Origin: Chloroflexota bacterium
Lineage (GTDB): Bacteria; Chloroflexota; UBA11872
DNA: 64,000 nt
Assembly (NCBI GenBank): GCA_022820025.1
Contig: JAJEGF010000083.1
Coordinates: forward strand, 62,001 to 126,000
Direction of reading: 5' to 3'
Positions 9,823 through 18,426 of the stretch are shown here, piece after piece; positions within the stretch are counted from its first letter, which is position 1; each line of letters opens with the position of its first letter. Below the pieces are notes generated by a model. It saw only the letters and a program-made list of their open reading frames with translations. It made no database searches and was not told where the DNA came from. The position numbers were made by a program, and so were the translations under genes.

Positions 9823-10420
9823 GCGCCCCATCAACAACCCCGGACGGATTCTCATTGCAGGCGAGAATCACATCCTGCGCCTGCAAACCTACGCGGGCGG
9901 TCCCGACGCCGCTCTCGTCAATCACTTTCGCCTCAGGCTCAGCCCGCACGGCCCCGGCCATGCCGTGTTCGTGCTGGCCGACCCCGACGCCGCTGACCCG
10001 CGCAACGCCTGTTACACCGACAACCCAAAGCTGGCCAACTGGTTGCTCGACTGGTACCTGGGCGGCAGCCCGCTCTACCGGGACCTGAAGGGACTTGTAG
10101 ACCTGCCGATCGTCACGGCAGGAGGCTTTACCTTCATCGACGAACTTCCGCGCCGCTGGACCGAGACCGTCAGCGCCGGTGACGTGACCGTCCGCGCGGT
10201 CTGGAGCGACCTGGCGACGCCCTTCCACGTGGAGCGGCTGGCGCAACCGGGCGAACAAGATGCCATGGACGTCTTCTCGGTTCTCATGTCGGCGTCCGAC
10301 GCGCATCTATCTATCGGCGGCGAGCGGATCGCTGGAGAGGTATTCCCACGCCAGGTGGGCTCTCAACCAATCACCAGCGCCTTCCTAGCCTTCGCAGAGT
10401 CGTGGGTTGCGCCTGCGTAG
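9815..10420 (+). CDS. Hypothetical protein (201 aa) downstream of gltB
   Basis: A soluble protein without signal peptide or membrane segment. The composition looks like a compact mixed alpha/beta domain, with segments such as GRILIAGENHILRLQTY, HAVFVLADPDAAD and GGFTFIDELPRRWTETV. No catalytic motif or family is recognised. The start overlaps the preceding membrane-protein gene, so it belongs to the gltB transcription unit. Function unknown. Confidence 0.65.
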   Translation: MAERPINNPGRILIAGENHILRLQTYAGGPDAALVNHFRLRLSPHGPGHAVFVLADPDAADPRNACYTDNPKLANWLLDWYLGGSPLYRDLKGLVDLPIVTAGGFTFIDELPRRWTETVSAGDVTVRAVWSDLATPFHVERLAQPGEQDAMDVFSVLMSASDAHLSIGGERIAGEVFPRQVGSQPITSAFLAFAESWVAPA

Positions 10421-10466
10421 AAGCGGTCTACGAGAACGACGTTTCAAGTTGGCGGTTGACGCTAAG

Positions 10467-11435
10467 TCAGCGCCCGGTCATCTGGGATTCAGAGTCATCC
10501 CAGACGGCGACGATTCGTCCGTCGGAGCGCCGCAGTTCGGCGGGGTCTGGGTCGGAGTTATTCCAGACGTTGCGCTGCTGGAAGCGGTGCGTGCCTGAGG
10601 CCTGGCCGGAGACGACCGTGAGGTTTGCTCCGGGGGCGATCGTGGTCCCGGGCGGGAAGCGGTAGCCCTGCTTACCGCGCAGGCTGAACAGCCACCAGCC
10701 GCCGATGTCCAGCGGAGTCGGTCCGTCGTTGGTGAGCGTTACGACTTCTCCGACCTTGTCGACGGTTAGCGAGATGTCAGCGGCGCCAAGCGCCCACATG
10801 CCCATATCGCCCGCGCGTGCTTCGGCGACGGCGCGATCGATAGCTTCCCGTTGCGCCAGGTTCGGTGACACGGGCAGCGCCCGCGCCCAGCCCTGGCGTG
10901 CCAGTTCCGCCGCCAGCAGGCGGTCCGACCTGTAGACATGCCGGAGCAGGCGGCCACCGGCATCCTCCGGCTCCGCGTCGGCTACCAGCCGCAGAGGGCC
11001 ATCGCCAATGAGGGCGCGCAGGGTGTCGCGCGCCTCCTCGGCGAGGTGCCGGTGCCCGGCGTCGTCAAACTCGGGGGCGTCGATTCCAAGGACGCGAACC
11101 GTGGCCTCGCCCGACGGTATCCTGACGGTGAATGTGTCGCCGTCGATCACTTCTAGCAGCCGGCCGCGAACGCCGTCCATCTCCACTGCGGCCGACGGCG
11201 CAGGGGATGGGGTCGGTGTGGGGGTGGCGGCCGGGGTAGCCGTTGGGGAGGGGGTAGACGGTTGTGCGGCTGCGAGGGTGGTAGCGGGACTCACCGGCTC
11301 ACGGAGGCTGGATGGCCGGCCGGGATCGGGCGTGTCCGCAGCGGACGCCGGCTGACTGGGAGCGGCGTTCGTCGCGCGCGCGGTAAGGCGTAGTACGACG
11401 GTTTCGTTGGGTCTCGCGTCGCACGCTGCCAGCAC
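10467..11435 (-). CDS. Secreted thermonuclease-fold lipoprotein with lamin-tail domain; start probably frameshifted
   Basis: After a Pro/Thr/Ser-rich linker comes a staphylococcal-nuclease-type domain (VIDGDTFTVRI, VRVLGIDAPEFDD, HRHLAEEARDTLRAL), then a C-terminal lamin-tail-like beta domain (KVGEVVTLTNDGPTPLDIGGWWLF, YRFPPGTTI, VWNNSDPDPAELRRSDG). This pairing is known in secreted nucleases. The lipobox LAAC follows the GTG at 11435 at once, too close for a signal peptide. The same frame is open back to 11498 and encodes a typical signal helix (ARGLAAGAVAAAV) but has no ATG/GTG/TTG. An ATG at 11499 one frame away would give MRHAKASAN. A one-base shift in the CCCGGGG run would join them. Confidence 0.75.
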   Translation of the reverse strand: MLAACDARPNETVVLRLTARATNAAPSQPASAADTPDPGRPSSLREPVSPATTLAAAQPSTPSPTATPAATPTPTPSPAPSAAVEMDGVRGRLLEVIDGDTFTVRIPSGEATVRVLGIDAPEFDDAGHRHLAEEARDTLRALIGDGPLRLVADAEPEDAGGRLLRHVYRSDRLLAAELARQGWARALPVSPNLAQREAIDRAVAEARAGDMGMWALGAADISLTVDKVGEVVTLTNDGPTPLDIGGWWLFSLRGKQGYRFPPGTTIAPGANLTVVSGQASGTHRFQQRNVWNNSDPDPAELRRSDGRIVAVWDDSESQMTGR

Positions 11436-11863
11436 AGCGGCAGCTACCGCCCCAGCCGCCAGGCCCCGGGCTATTGGCGCTAGCTTTCGCGTGCCGCATC
11501 AAGTGGTGCTGGTGGACCAAGGAGCACTTTACTGCGATTTCTGGGGAACGTGGGACGAAGCTGGCCATGCCGGCTTCGAGCCATCGGTCGGGCAGGCATG
11601 GCCTGGAGTTGACGAACCAGAATGCGTTCCTGGAATGGACCGCTTTCGCCTGAGAGTCCGCATACGCCGGAATCGGCGTCATCGAGACCTCAGTGGCCGA
11701 AATTCCAACCGCAGCACCTCGGCCGTCTGTCAATCCGACGGGAAGTAAGCAGGTCTTGAAGGATTCGTAGTGGGCCTGGTGGATTCCGGGGCGTCAGTTC
11801 TGTCCTGATAGCTCGAAATAGGAATATGCTGCATGGAGTAGTAGCCGCTACGGAGAAACACGC
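11436..11863. other. Intergenic region between nuclease lipoprotein and methyltransferase operon
   Basis: The right-hand edge of this 428-base stretch has GGAG eight bases before the ATG at 11864. The left part holds the presumed signal-peptide codons of the nuclease gene. Between about 11515 and 11740 there are open frames on both strands, but their translations (for example a minus-strand frame with TPIPAYADSQ) look like interspersed-repeat debris. No promoter with two good boxes was found. Confidence 0.4.
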
Positions 11864-12955
11864 ATGGCTAACTATGGGGCGCTGAAGAGCCGCCTGGATC
11901 AGGGCGAGGTGATCATCCTCGATGGGGCCATCGGAACCGAGCTTCAGTCGATGGGTGTGCCCATGGATCCGGCCGCGTGGTGCGGTCCCGGCAACTACAC
12001 GCACCCTTCAACGGTGCGGCAGATGCACGAGCGGTACATCAAGGCGGGGGCGGATGTCATTACCACCAACACGTTCAACACCCTGCGCCCCGCCCTCGAA
12101 GCTTCCGGGTACAGCGAATTGGTGCGAGAAGTCAACGTGCGCGCCGTGGACGCAGCGCACGACGCCATTGCCCGGACCGGCGTCGACCGGCCGGTCTGCA
12201 TCGCCGGTTCCATCTCGTGCCGCATCCCCATCCGCGACCGCCGGACGGGGACTCTGCTGGGGGGAACCGGCTACGGATATGGCGCCAGCCTTTCGACGGC
12301 GGAGTTGAGGGCCTACGCCGAGGAGCAGGCCAATATCCTGGCCGAGTCCGGGGTGGATCTGTTCCTGATCGAGAACCTGTGGGCCGACAACGAGTCCCGG
12401 GCGATCGCCGCAGAGTCAGCGAAGGCTACGGGGCTGCCAGTCTGGGTGGCCTTTACCGCTTCTGTCGCGGAGGACGGGCAGGCGGTGCGAATGAGTTTCG
12501 GCGGCGACCGTGACTACAGCACCGGCATCGGCATGCCCCTGTGGACGGAGAGTTGGCGGCCGGTCGATGACACGAAGAGCCTGGCCGACGGCGTCAATGA
12601 GATTGCGTCGCTGGAGCCCGACGTGCTTGGCGTGTTCCACAGCCGGATCGCGGAGTCGACGCGGGCGCTCGAAGTCGTGCTTGACGAATGGTCCGGGCCG
12701 GTCATCGTCTATCCGGATGCCGGCAGGGAAGACTATCTCGCGACCTGGCAGGACCGCAGCGTGAGCAACGAAGAGTCCGCGGAGGAGTTGACGCGCGAAG
12801 CCGAGACCTGGGTGGAAATGGGCGCCCAGGTCGTGGGCACATGCTGCGGGTTCGGCGTCGACTACACGAGGTCCCTGCGGGATGCTCTGCCGGTTGGAAC
12901 CTTAGCGCCGCGCAAAGTCGCCGGGCACGCGCATAATCACGGAAACCGGACGTAG
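11864..12955 (+). CDS. Homocysteine S-methyltransferase family protein, variant zinc site
   Basis: A 363-residue Hcy-methyltransferase barrel: LDGAIGTEL (19-27), TTNTFNT (67-73), AGSISC (114-119) and the C-terminal zinc pair Cys327-Cys328 in VGTCCGF. Family members normally supply a third ligand from a GVNC-type segment; here the corresponding segment reads LGVFHSR with His259. That suggests a Cys2His site or altered chemistry. The family transfers a methyl group from a sulfonium, betaine or S-methylmethionine donor to a thiol. It starts a tight unit with the two flavoproteins downstream, so donor breakdown is more likely than methionine synthesis. GGAG stands 8 bases before the ATG. Confidence 0.85.
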   Translation: MANYGALKSRLDQGEVIILDGAIGTELQSMGVPMDPAAWCGPGNYTHPSTVRQMHERYIKAGADVITTNTFNTLRPALEASGYSELVREVNVRAVDAAHDAIARTGVDRPVCIAGSISCRIPIRDRRTGTLLGGTGYGYGASLSTAELRAYAEEQANILAESGVDLFLIENLWADNESRAIAAESAKATGLPVWVAFTASVAEDGQAVRMSFGGDRDYSTGIGMPLWTESWRPVDDTKSLADGVNEIASLEPDVLGVFHSRIAESTRALEVVLDEWSGPVIVYPDAGREDYLATWQDRSVSNEESAEELTREAETWVEMGAQVVGTCCGFGVDYTRSLRDALPVGTLAPRKVAGHAHNHGNRT

Positions 12956-12987
12956 AAGTGGCTTCGGCGTAGGCGGGCGGACCTAAC

Positions 12988-14520
12988 ATGGAATCCAGAC
13001 CGCTGGTGGTGGTAGGGGCCGGAGTGTCGGGGACGGCCGCCGCTGTCGAGGCGGCCAGGGCCGGCGTGCAAGTCACGCTGATCGACGAGAACCCCATCCC
13101 GCAGGCCATGGCCGCGCTGAACGTTCCGCAGTTCTTCGGCCAGCGATTCAATCCGGTGCTGCACGACAGGGCCCTGATGCTGGAACGGGTGGGCGCGGCG
13201 AACGAAGCCCTGGCCGAGGCTGAAGAGGCCGGAGTGGACGTTCGGCTTGGGACGTGTGTGTGGGGCGCCTTTCGGAATTCGGAAACCGGCCGGATTCTCG
13301 ATGGTCCGCAACTCGGTTTGGCCGACAACGAGCAGTCGTGGCTGATGAAGTACGACAGGCTGATTGTGGCGGCTGGCGCCAGGGACCTGGGCGTCGCCTT
13401 CACCGGGTGGAATCTGGCTGGGGCCATGGGGGCCAACGGGGCGCATGCACTGATGCACCACTACCAGGCGTTGGCCTCACGACGCATGGTGGTGCTGGGC
13501 GCCGGCAACCTGGGTCTCAACACCGCCAGGATGGCGCTGGACCGCGGAATCCAGGTCGCCGCCGTCGTGGACGTATCCGAGTCCGCACGCGGCGACAGGG
13601 CCCTGAGTACGGCGCTGCAGGACGATGGGGTCAAGCTCTATACCTCCCACACCGTCAAGGAGGCGGTCGGGAGTGACGGTGAGATCGAGTCGGTCAGGCT
13701 GGTGAAGATTGACGACAACAGCGAGCCCGTTGCCGGCACGGAGAAGGAAATCTCCGCCGACACGGTCTGCCTCGCGATCGGCCTGGTGCCCAGCGTTGAG
13801 CTGCTAAGTCTCCTGGGGTGCGACGTCGGCTTTGAGCCTGAGCTCGGGGGATACGTGCCAGTCCACGACGACTGCATGCGAACCAGCGTCAGAGACGTGC
13901 ACGTTGCCGGAGATGCCGCCGGCTTCCATGACGGAATGGTCCTCGACACCGAGATTGCACGAAACCAGGGCCGCCTGGCCGGGGTTGCCGCGGCCGAGTC
14001 GCTCGGCGCGATCGACACTGCGGAGGCGACTGCCCGGCGAAGTGACCTTCAGGCGGTGGCCATCGACTCGAATCCGAACGACGCTTGCGCGAACTGGACG
14101 CGGTGGCTCCGGGCTCTGCGCAACGCCGGCGGATCAGACGTGCCCGTGTGCCCATGCGAGGAGGTCACCCGTGAGGACCTCATCGGCCTACGGCCGCCGC
14201 GGTTTCTGAAATGGGAATCGGAGCGACGGGACGGCCGCAGCCTCGGAACGCTTGCGCCGGATGCTCCGGTCAACCCGGACCAGGTTAAGCGCCTGACACG
14301 GGCAGGCATGGGCCACTGCCAGGGACGGCTTTGCCGCGAGCAGGTAGCGCTGCTTCTTGCCGAGGCGTCGGGAAGCGACATCGCCGACATGCCCTTGATG
14401 TCCTACCGGCCACCCGTCCGGCCGCTGCCACTGCGGGTGCTGTGGTCGCACGAAGAGTCGGATCAGGTACGCAGGGAATGGGCCAAATGGTTCAGCCCAA
14501 CAAGCCCGGTACTGGAATAA
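12988..14520 (+). CDS. [2Fe-2S] flavoprotein, HcnB/opine-oxidase A-like subunit
   Basis: The 510-residue protein has an N-terminal FAD Rossmann motif (VVVGAGVSGTAAAVEAAR), a second dinucleotide site (MVVLGAGNLGLNTARMAL), and a C-terminal iron-sulfur region with Cys388, Cys390, Cys444 and Cys449 (CPC then HCQGRLC). This is the layout of the alpha subunits of hydrogen cyanide synthase, opine/octopine oxidase and D-proline or sarcosine dehydrogenases. The partner subunit lies directly downstream, so the two should form an amine-oxidising dehydrogenase. The substrate is not readable; the methyltransferase upstream hints at an N-methylated amino acid or betaine derivative (inference). Confidence 0.87.
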   Translation: MESRPLVVVGAGVSGTAAAVEAARAGVQVTLIDENPIPQAMAALNVPQFFGQRFNPVLHDRALMLERVGAANEALAEAEEAGVDVRLGTCVWGAFRNSETGRILDGPQLGLADNEQSWLMKYDRLIVAAGARDLGVAFTGWNLAGAMGANGAHALMHHYQALASRRMVVLGAGNLGLNTARMALDRGIQVAAVVDVSESARGDRALSTALQDDGVKLYTSHTVKEAVGSDGEIESVRLVKIDDNSEPVAGTEKEISADTVCLAIGLVPSVELLSLLGCDVGFEPELGGYVPVHDDCMRTSVRDVHVAGDAAGFHDGMVLDTEIARNQGRLAGVAAAESLGAIDTAEATARRSDLQAVAIDSNPNDACANWTRWLRALRNAGGSDVPVCPCEEVTREDLIGLRPPRFLKWESERRDGRSLGTLAPDAPVNPDQVKRLTRAGMGHCQGRLCREQVALLLAEASGSDIADMPLMSYRPPVRPLPLRVLWSHEESDQVRREWAKWFSPTSPVLE

Positions 14521-14541
14521 GGGGTGGCAGGAACCGAAAGC

Positions 14542-15708
14542 ATGCCCGTGGATAGTGCTGACGTCGTCGTTATCGGGGCTGGGGTATCCGGCCTGAGTTC
14601 AGCCTATTTCCTGGCCAGGGCGGGACGGGATGTGGTGGTGGTCGACAAGGGGATCGTTGGGGGCGAGGCCTCCGGGCGAAATGGTGGGATGGTCAGCGAG
14701 CGGGTTGACGAGCCATTGCTGATCCCGATGGCCGTGGAAGCCACGGAGATGTGGGCGACGCTGGACGAGGAGTTGGGCCATCCGACCGAATTCGTACAGG
14801 AAGGGAGACTCCAGGTCGCGGTAACCGAGAAGGATATGGGCGACCTCTTGGCGGAGCGGGAGGTGGCAATGCGTCACGGCATCGACGTGGCGCTGGTGGA
14901 GCCGCCGGAGATACGGGACATGATTCCGGGAATCACCGTGCGGACGCTGGGCGGGTTGTTCTTCCCCAATGGCGGTCACGCCAATACCCAGCTCACGGTC
15001 CAGGCGTACGCGTGGGCCTTACAAGACCTGGGAGGCAGGCTCTACCAGGACACGACCGTTACCGGTCTTCGGATCGTCGACGATAGGGTCACGTCGGTCG
15101 AGACGACGGCCGGCGACTTCGCGGCCGACGTGGTGGTCGGCGCCGCCGGGCCGCAGACCGGGCTGCTGGCGAAGTTGGCGGGCGTTCACGTTCCGGTGGC
15201 GCCGGCACGGGTGGAGATTCTGGCGACTGCGCCCGTGGAGCCGCGCTTCCCGATCGCCCTGGTGGGGAACGGGCTCTACGGACACCAGGCCGTCCGTGGA
15301 AACCTGATTTTCGGCGGCGGGGCCCACGAATGGACCGACGTGAACCTGACCACCAGTCCCGGCAAGCCCAATACGCCGCTCATCAGGAATATCGCCAGGC
15401 GGCTCGCCGAGTTGCTGCCGGGAGCGGCGGATGCGCCGGTCATCCGAAGCTGGGCGGGGGTGGTGGAGCAGGCCCCGGACTATCGACCGATCATTGACAT
15501 CCTGGACTACCCGAGCAACTACGTTGTGGTCACGGCGTCCGCGCATGGCTTCGGAATCTCGCCGGCCACGGGCAAGGTCGTGAGCGAATTGGTGCTGCAC
15601 GGCGAGTCGAGCATCGACATCCGGGGTTTGGGGCTGAGTCGTTTCGCGGACTACGGCGCTGACTGGCGCGAGAAGCGCGGCTGGAACCCGGCTCCTCTGC
15701 GGTACTGA
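14542..15708 (+). CDS. FAD-dependent oxidoreductase, DAO family (beta-subunit-like)
   Basis: A 388-residue DAO-fold protein with ADVVVIGAGVSGLSSAYFLARAG at the N-terminus, GGEASGRNGGMV after the first strand, and a C-terminal SAHGFGISPATGKVVSELV. That composition is typical of glycine/sarcosine oxidases and of HcnC/OoxB-type subunits. I chose ATG 14542 because AGGAA lies 8 bases upstream; a GTG at 14524 would add six residues. It follows the [2Fe-2S] flavoprotein by 21 bases, which supports a two-subunit dehydrogenase for a secondary or tertiary amine. The electron acceptor is unknown. Confidence 0.87.
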   Translation: MPVDSADVVVIGAGVSGLSSAYFLARAGRDVVVVDKGIVGGEASGRNGGMVSERVDEPLLIPMAVEATEMWATLDEELGHPTEFVQEGRLQVAVTEKDMGDLLAEREVAMRHGIDVALVEPPEIRDMIPGITVRTLGGLFFPNGGHANTQLTVQAYAWALQDLGGRLYQDTTVTGLRIVDDRVTSVETTAGDFAADVVVGAAGPQTGLLAKLAGVHVPVAPARVEILATAPVEPRFPIALVGNGLYGHQAVRGNLIFGGGAHEWTDVNLTTSPGKPNTPLIRNIARRLAELLPGAADAPVIRSWAGVVEQAPDYRPIIDILDYPSNYVVVTASAHGFGISPATGKVVSELVLHGESSIDIRGLGLSRFADYGADWREKRGWNPAPLRY

Positions 15709-15750
15709 CCGCGACGTGGTCCGTCACGACGCGCGACGCGACGGCGCATA

Positions 15751-15827
15751 TGGTGGGCGCGAGGGGACTCGAACCTCTGACCTCCACGATGTCAACGTGG
15801 CGCTCTAACCAGCTGAGCTACGCGCCC
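15751..15827 (-). tRNA. tRNA-Val (anticodon GAC)
   Basis: On the minus strand a full cloverleaf can be drawn. The acceptor stem is GGGCGCG/CGCGCCC, the D arm contains AGCTCAGCTGGTTAGAGC, and the anticodon stem CCACG/CGTGG closes a TTGACAT loop with anticodon GAC. The T arm is AGAGGTTCGAGTCCCCT. The CCA end is encoded (15751-15753) after discriminator A. The length of 77 with CCA is normal. Confidence 0.95.
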
Positions 15828-15999
15828 AAAGGTCCAGACTCCAGACTGTAGGCGGCCCCCGGCCAGGATTCAACCTTGGACCGCTCGCATTGGTCGGGTC
15901 GGGCCCGGCCCGGACGCCTGCGATTTCGGCGATTGAGGGGTAGGCTGCGGCTGACGGCCGATTCAACCGTCTTCGACTGACCCGGGAGAGAGTGTTCCG

Positions 16000-17043
16000 A
16001 TGGCGCAGGCGCCAGCCGTGTACACAGCGACCGACCTGCGGCAGCGCCTGGATTCGCTCCCGCGCTTTCACCTGACCGAGCTGCCTACGCCCCTGCTGGA
16101 CCTGCCGAATCTGACCAAGCGGTTGGGCGGACCGCGGCTGCTGATGAAGCGCGACGACCTGACGCAACACGGTCTCGGTGGCAACAAGAACCGCAAGTTC
16201 CAGTTCGAAGTCGGCGCGGCTCTCCAGCAGGGCTGCGACGTGCTGCTGTGGGGCGGCGGGGTGATGCAGTCCAATCATGCCCGCCAGTGCGCGGCGGCGG
16301 CCCGGCGCGCGGGCCTGGACGTGGTGCTGGTGCTGAACCAGGGGCCGCACGGCGATGAGCTGCAGGGCAACCGGCTGCTGCTCGACATCCTGGGCGCCGA
16401 CGTGCGTCCGACGGGCCGAGACGGGATGTTCGGGCACGAAGCCGACCTGGCCGCGACGGCGGACGAACTGCGCGCCGCGGGCCGCAAGCCCTACGTGATC
16501 GACTACGGCCCGCTGACTTCGATTGGCTACGTCGAGTGTGTTCTGGAGATCCACGAACAATCGCAGCCGTTGGGTGCGGACGTCACCCACCTCTACGTGG
16601 CTTCGGGCGGCGGCACGCAGGCCGGGCTGGAACTCGGCAACCGCGCGTTGGGCGCGGGCTACGCCATTCGTGGCTTCAGCCCGCTAGCTGTGGACGGCGG
16701 TCGCACCGCCCAACAGGCGGGGATGGCCAACGCCACCGCGGAACTCCTGGGGTTGGACGTGCGAGTTCGGGCCGAGGACATTTGGAACTCGCAGGCCTTC
16801 GTCGGCCCCGCCTATGCGGAAGCGACGCCGGAGGGTCTCGATGCGATTCGGCTGGTGGCTGAAACCGAGGGGATCTTTCTGGAACCCGTGTATACGGGCA
16901 AGGCGTTTGCCGCTCTGCTGGATGACATACGCAGCGGCGATCTCTCGGAGCAAGACACCGCGGTATTTCTGCATACCGGCGGAACCCCGCTAATCTTTGC
17001 CTACGCTCGCGAGCTCGGTGAATCGTCGCAGCCGAACGGGTAG
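16000..17043 (+). CDS. PLP-dependent D-cysteine desulfhydrase / ACC-deaminase family protein
   Basis: A 347-residue fold-type II PLP enzyme. The Schiff-base lysine is Lys63 in GLGGNKNRKFQFE, MKRDDLTQHG precedes it, and the phosphate-binding loop is probably ASGGGTQAGLELG. This pattern covers D-cysteine desulfhydrase, ACC deaminase and L-cysteate sulfo-lyase. The choice among them rests on small active-site differences I cannot settle by eye. It breaks down a beta-substituted or cyclopropane amino acid to a keto acid and ammonia. It is preceded by GGGAGAGAG and stands after the tRNA, as a single gene. Confidence 0.86.
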   Translation: MAQAPAVYTATDLRQRLDSLPRFHLTELPTPLLDLPNLTKRLGGPRLLMKRDDLTQHGLGGNKNRKFQFEVGAALQQGCDVLLWGGGVMQSNHARQCAAAARRAGLDVVLVLNQGPHGDELQGNRLLLDILGADVRPTGRDGMFGHEADLAATADELRAAGRKPYVIDYGPLTSIGYVECVLEIHEQSQPLGADVTHLYVASGGGTQAGLELGNRALGAGYAIRGFSPLAVDGGRTAQQAGMANATAELLGLDVRVRAEDIWNSQAFVGPAYAEATPEGLDAIRLVAETEGIFLEPVYTGKAFAALLDDIRSGDLSEQDTAVFLHTGGTPLIFAYARELGESSQPNG

Positions 17044-17072
17044 GCTGCGGCAGCGTGGTAGGGAGGGTTCAC

Positions 17073-17237
17073 ATGCGAAGAGCCGTCAAGACTCGATCTG
17101 TCCGCCGCGTTGCGGGCATGCTTGCCGCCGTTGTGCTTATCGTTGCCGTCGCCGTGGCCTCGGGCTGTGGCCAGGAACGAAGCGGCAGCTTCAAGCTCAA
17201 CCCAAGCAAGGCCTCATCGGCTGGTATCGGCTTCTAG
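17073..17237 (+). CDS. Tiny predicted lipoprotein (54 aa)
   Basis: The start at ATG 17073 is supported by GGGAGGG just upstream. The product has a basic N-terminus (MRRAVKTRSVRR), a hydrophobic stretch (AGMLAAVVLIVAVAVA) and a lipobox ASGC, leaving a mature peptide of only about 24 residues (CGQERSGSFKLNPSKASSAGIGF). It is either a very small lipopeptide or the start of a longer, truncated lipoprotein. The neighbour downstream is a glycosyltransferase. No family is recognised. Confidence 0.5.
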   Translation: MRRAVKTRSVRRVAGMLAAVVLIVAVAVASGCGQERSGSFKLNPSKASSAGIGF

Positions 17238-17316
17238 GGACAACCGTGACATTCGCGGCGCCTGAAGGCGGCGCGCGTCTCAATTGGCCGTGTCGTCGCC
17301 ATCGGCCGGTTGACGC

Positions 17317-18426
17317 ATGACCCTGGCCGAGACCAACGGGGTAACGAACCCGGTGGCGCGCGTGGTGTTTTTCTGGAGCGCCACCACGCTGAACTGGCGA
17401 CTGGACAGCTCGAACCCTTACGCCGGCCTGCTGGCGCAAGCGCTGGCCGAACACCGGGTCCGAGTTGAGGTCAAGCGCTCGGGCAACCTTGGGTTCGTAT
17501 GGAAGTTCCCGCGTCCGTACGACATCGTGCACTTCAATTGGAACCCGACGTTTTACGAGCACCCGAACCCGGTATTGGCGGTGCTGCGCCTGCTGGCGTT
17601 CGCGGCCATGCTGGTGGTGGCGCGGCTGCGCGGGTTCCGCATTGTCTGGACCATGCACAACGTCGTTCCGCACGAGCAGCTGCGCGCCTCGCACGGGGAG
17701 GTGGCGCGCCGGGTGGTCACCACGCTGGCCAATTCGGTGATCTGTCACTGCGAGTACGCGAAGTCGGTGCTGGGGCGTCGGTTCGGCCGACGCTGGGGCG
17801 TGCATGTGATTCCGCACGGGTCGTTCGCGGATGCCTATCCGCGGGAAGCCACGCGCGCGGAGGCGCGGCGGGCGTTCGACATTCCCGACAACGCGTTCGT
17901 CTATGGTTTCTTTGGGAACATCCGCGCGTACAAGGGCGTTGAGCGGCTCATCGAGGAGTTCGGGTCGCTGGACGGCGACAACCTGCGCCTGCTGGTGGCC
18001 GGCGCGCTGCACGCGAACTATCACGGACCCCTGCACACGACCGAGATCAACGACGAGCGCGTGGTCGCCCATTTGCGCCACATTGCCGACGAAGAAGTCC
18101 AATTGGTAATGGCTGCGGCTGACGTGCTCGTGCTGCCGTTCCTGGACACGTTGACCTCGGGCTCGGCCATCCTGGCGCTGGGCCACGGGACGCCGCTGGT
18201 GATGCCGCGCCGCGGGTGTCTGCCCGAATTGGTCGGCGACAGCAAGGCCGCGGTGCTATACGACCCGGACGATCCAGCGGCGCTGCGGCAGGCGCTGCTG
18301 GACGCCCAAGCGCTCGATCCCGAGATCTCGGTCAGGTCCGCCGGCGAGTTGGACGCGGGGCTCAACTGGGCGGGAATCGCCCGCAAGACAGTGGCCGCCT
18401 ACGGCCTGGATGGGGGTTCAGTGTGA
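17317..18426 (+). CDS. Glycosyltransferase, GT4-like
   Basis: A 369-residue protein with a GT-B layout: an N-terminal half containing YDIVHFNWNPTFY and FRIVWTMHNVVPHE, and a C-terminal donor-binding half with FGFFGNIRAYKGVERLIEEF-like residues (AFVYGFFGNI, YKGVERLI) and a late GSAILALGHGTPLVMPRRGCLPELV. This resembles retaining GT4 transferases and exopolysaccharide mannosyltransferases. It probably adds a sugar from a nucleotide donor to a surface glycan. Its stop overlaps the start of the heparinase-like gene (GTGTGA), so the two are co-translated. Confidence 0.82.
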   Translation: MTLAETNGVTNPVARVVFFWSATTLNWRLDSSNPYAGLLAQALAEHRVRVEVKRSGNLGFVWKFPRPYDIVHFNWNPTFYEHPNPVLAVLRLLAFAAMLVVARLRGFRIVWTMHNVVPHEQLRASHGEVARRVVTTLANSVICHCEYAKSVLGRRFGRRWGVHVIPHGSFADAYPREATRAEARRAFDIPDNAFVYGFFGNIRAYKGVERLIEEFGSLDGDNLRLLVAGALHANYHGPLHTTEINDERVVAHLRHIADEEVQLVMAAADVLVLPFLDTLTSGSAILALGHGTPLVMPRRGCLPELVGDSKAAVLYDPDDPAALRQALLDAQALDPEISVRSAGELDAGLNWAGIARKTVAAYGLDGGSV

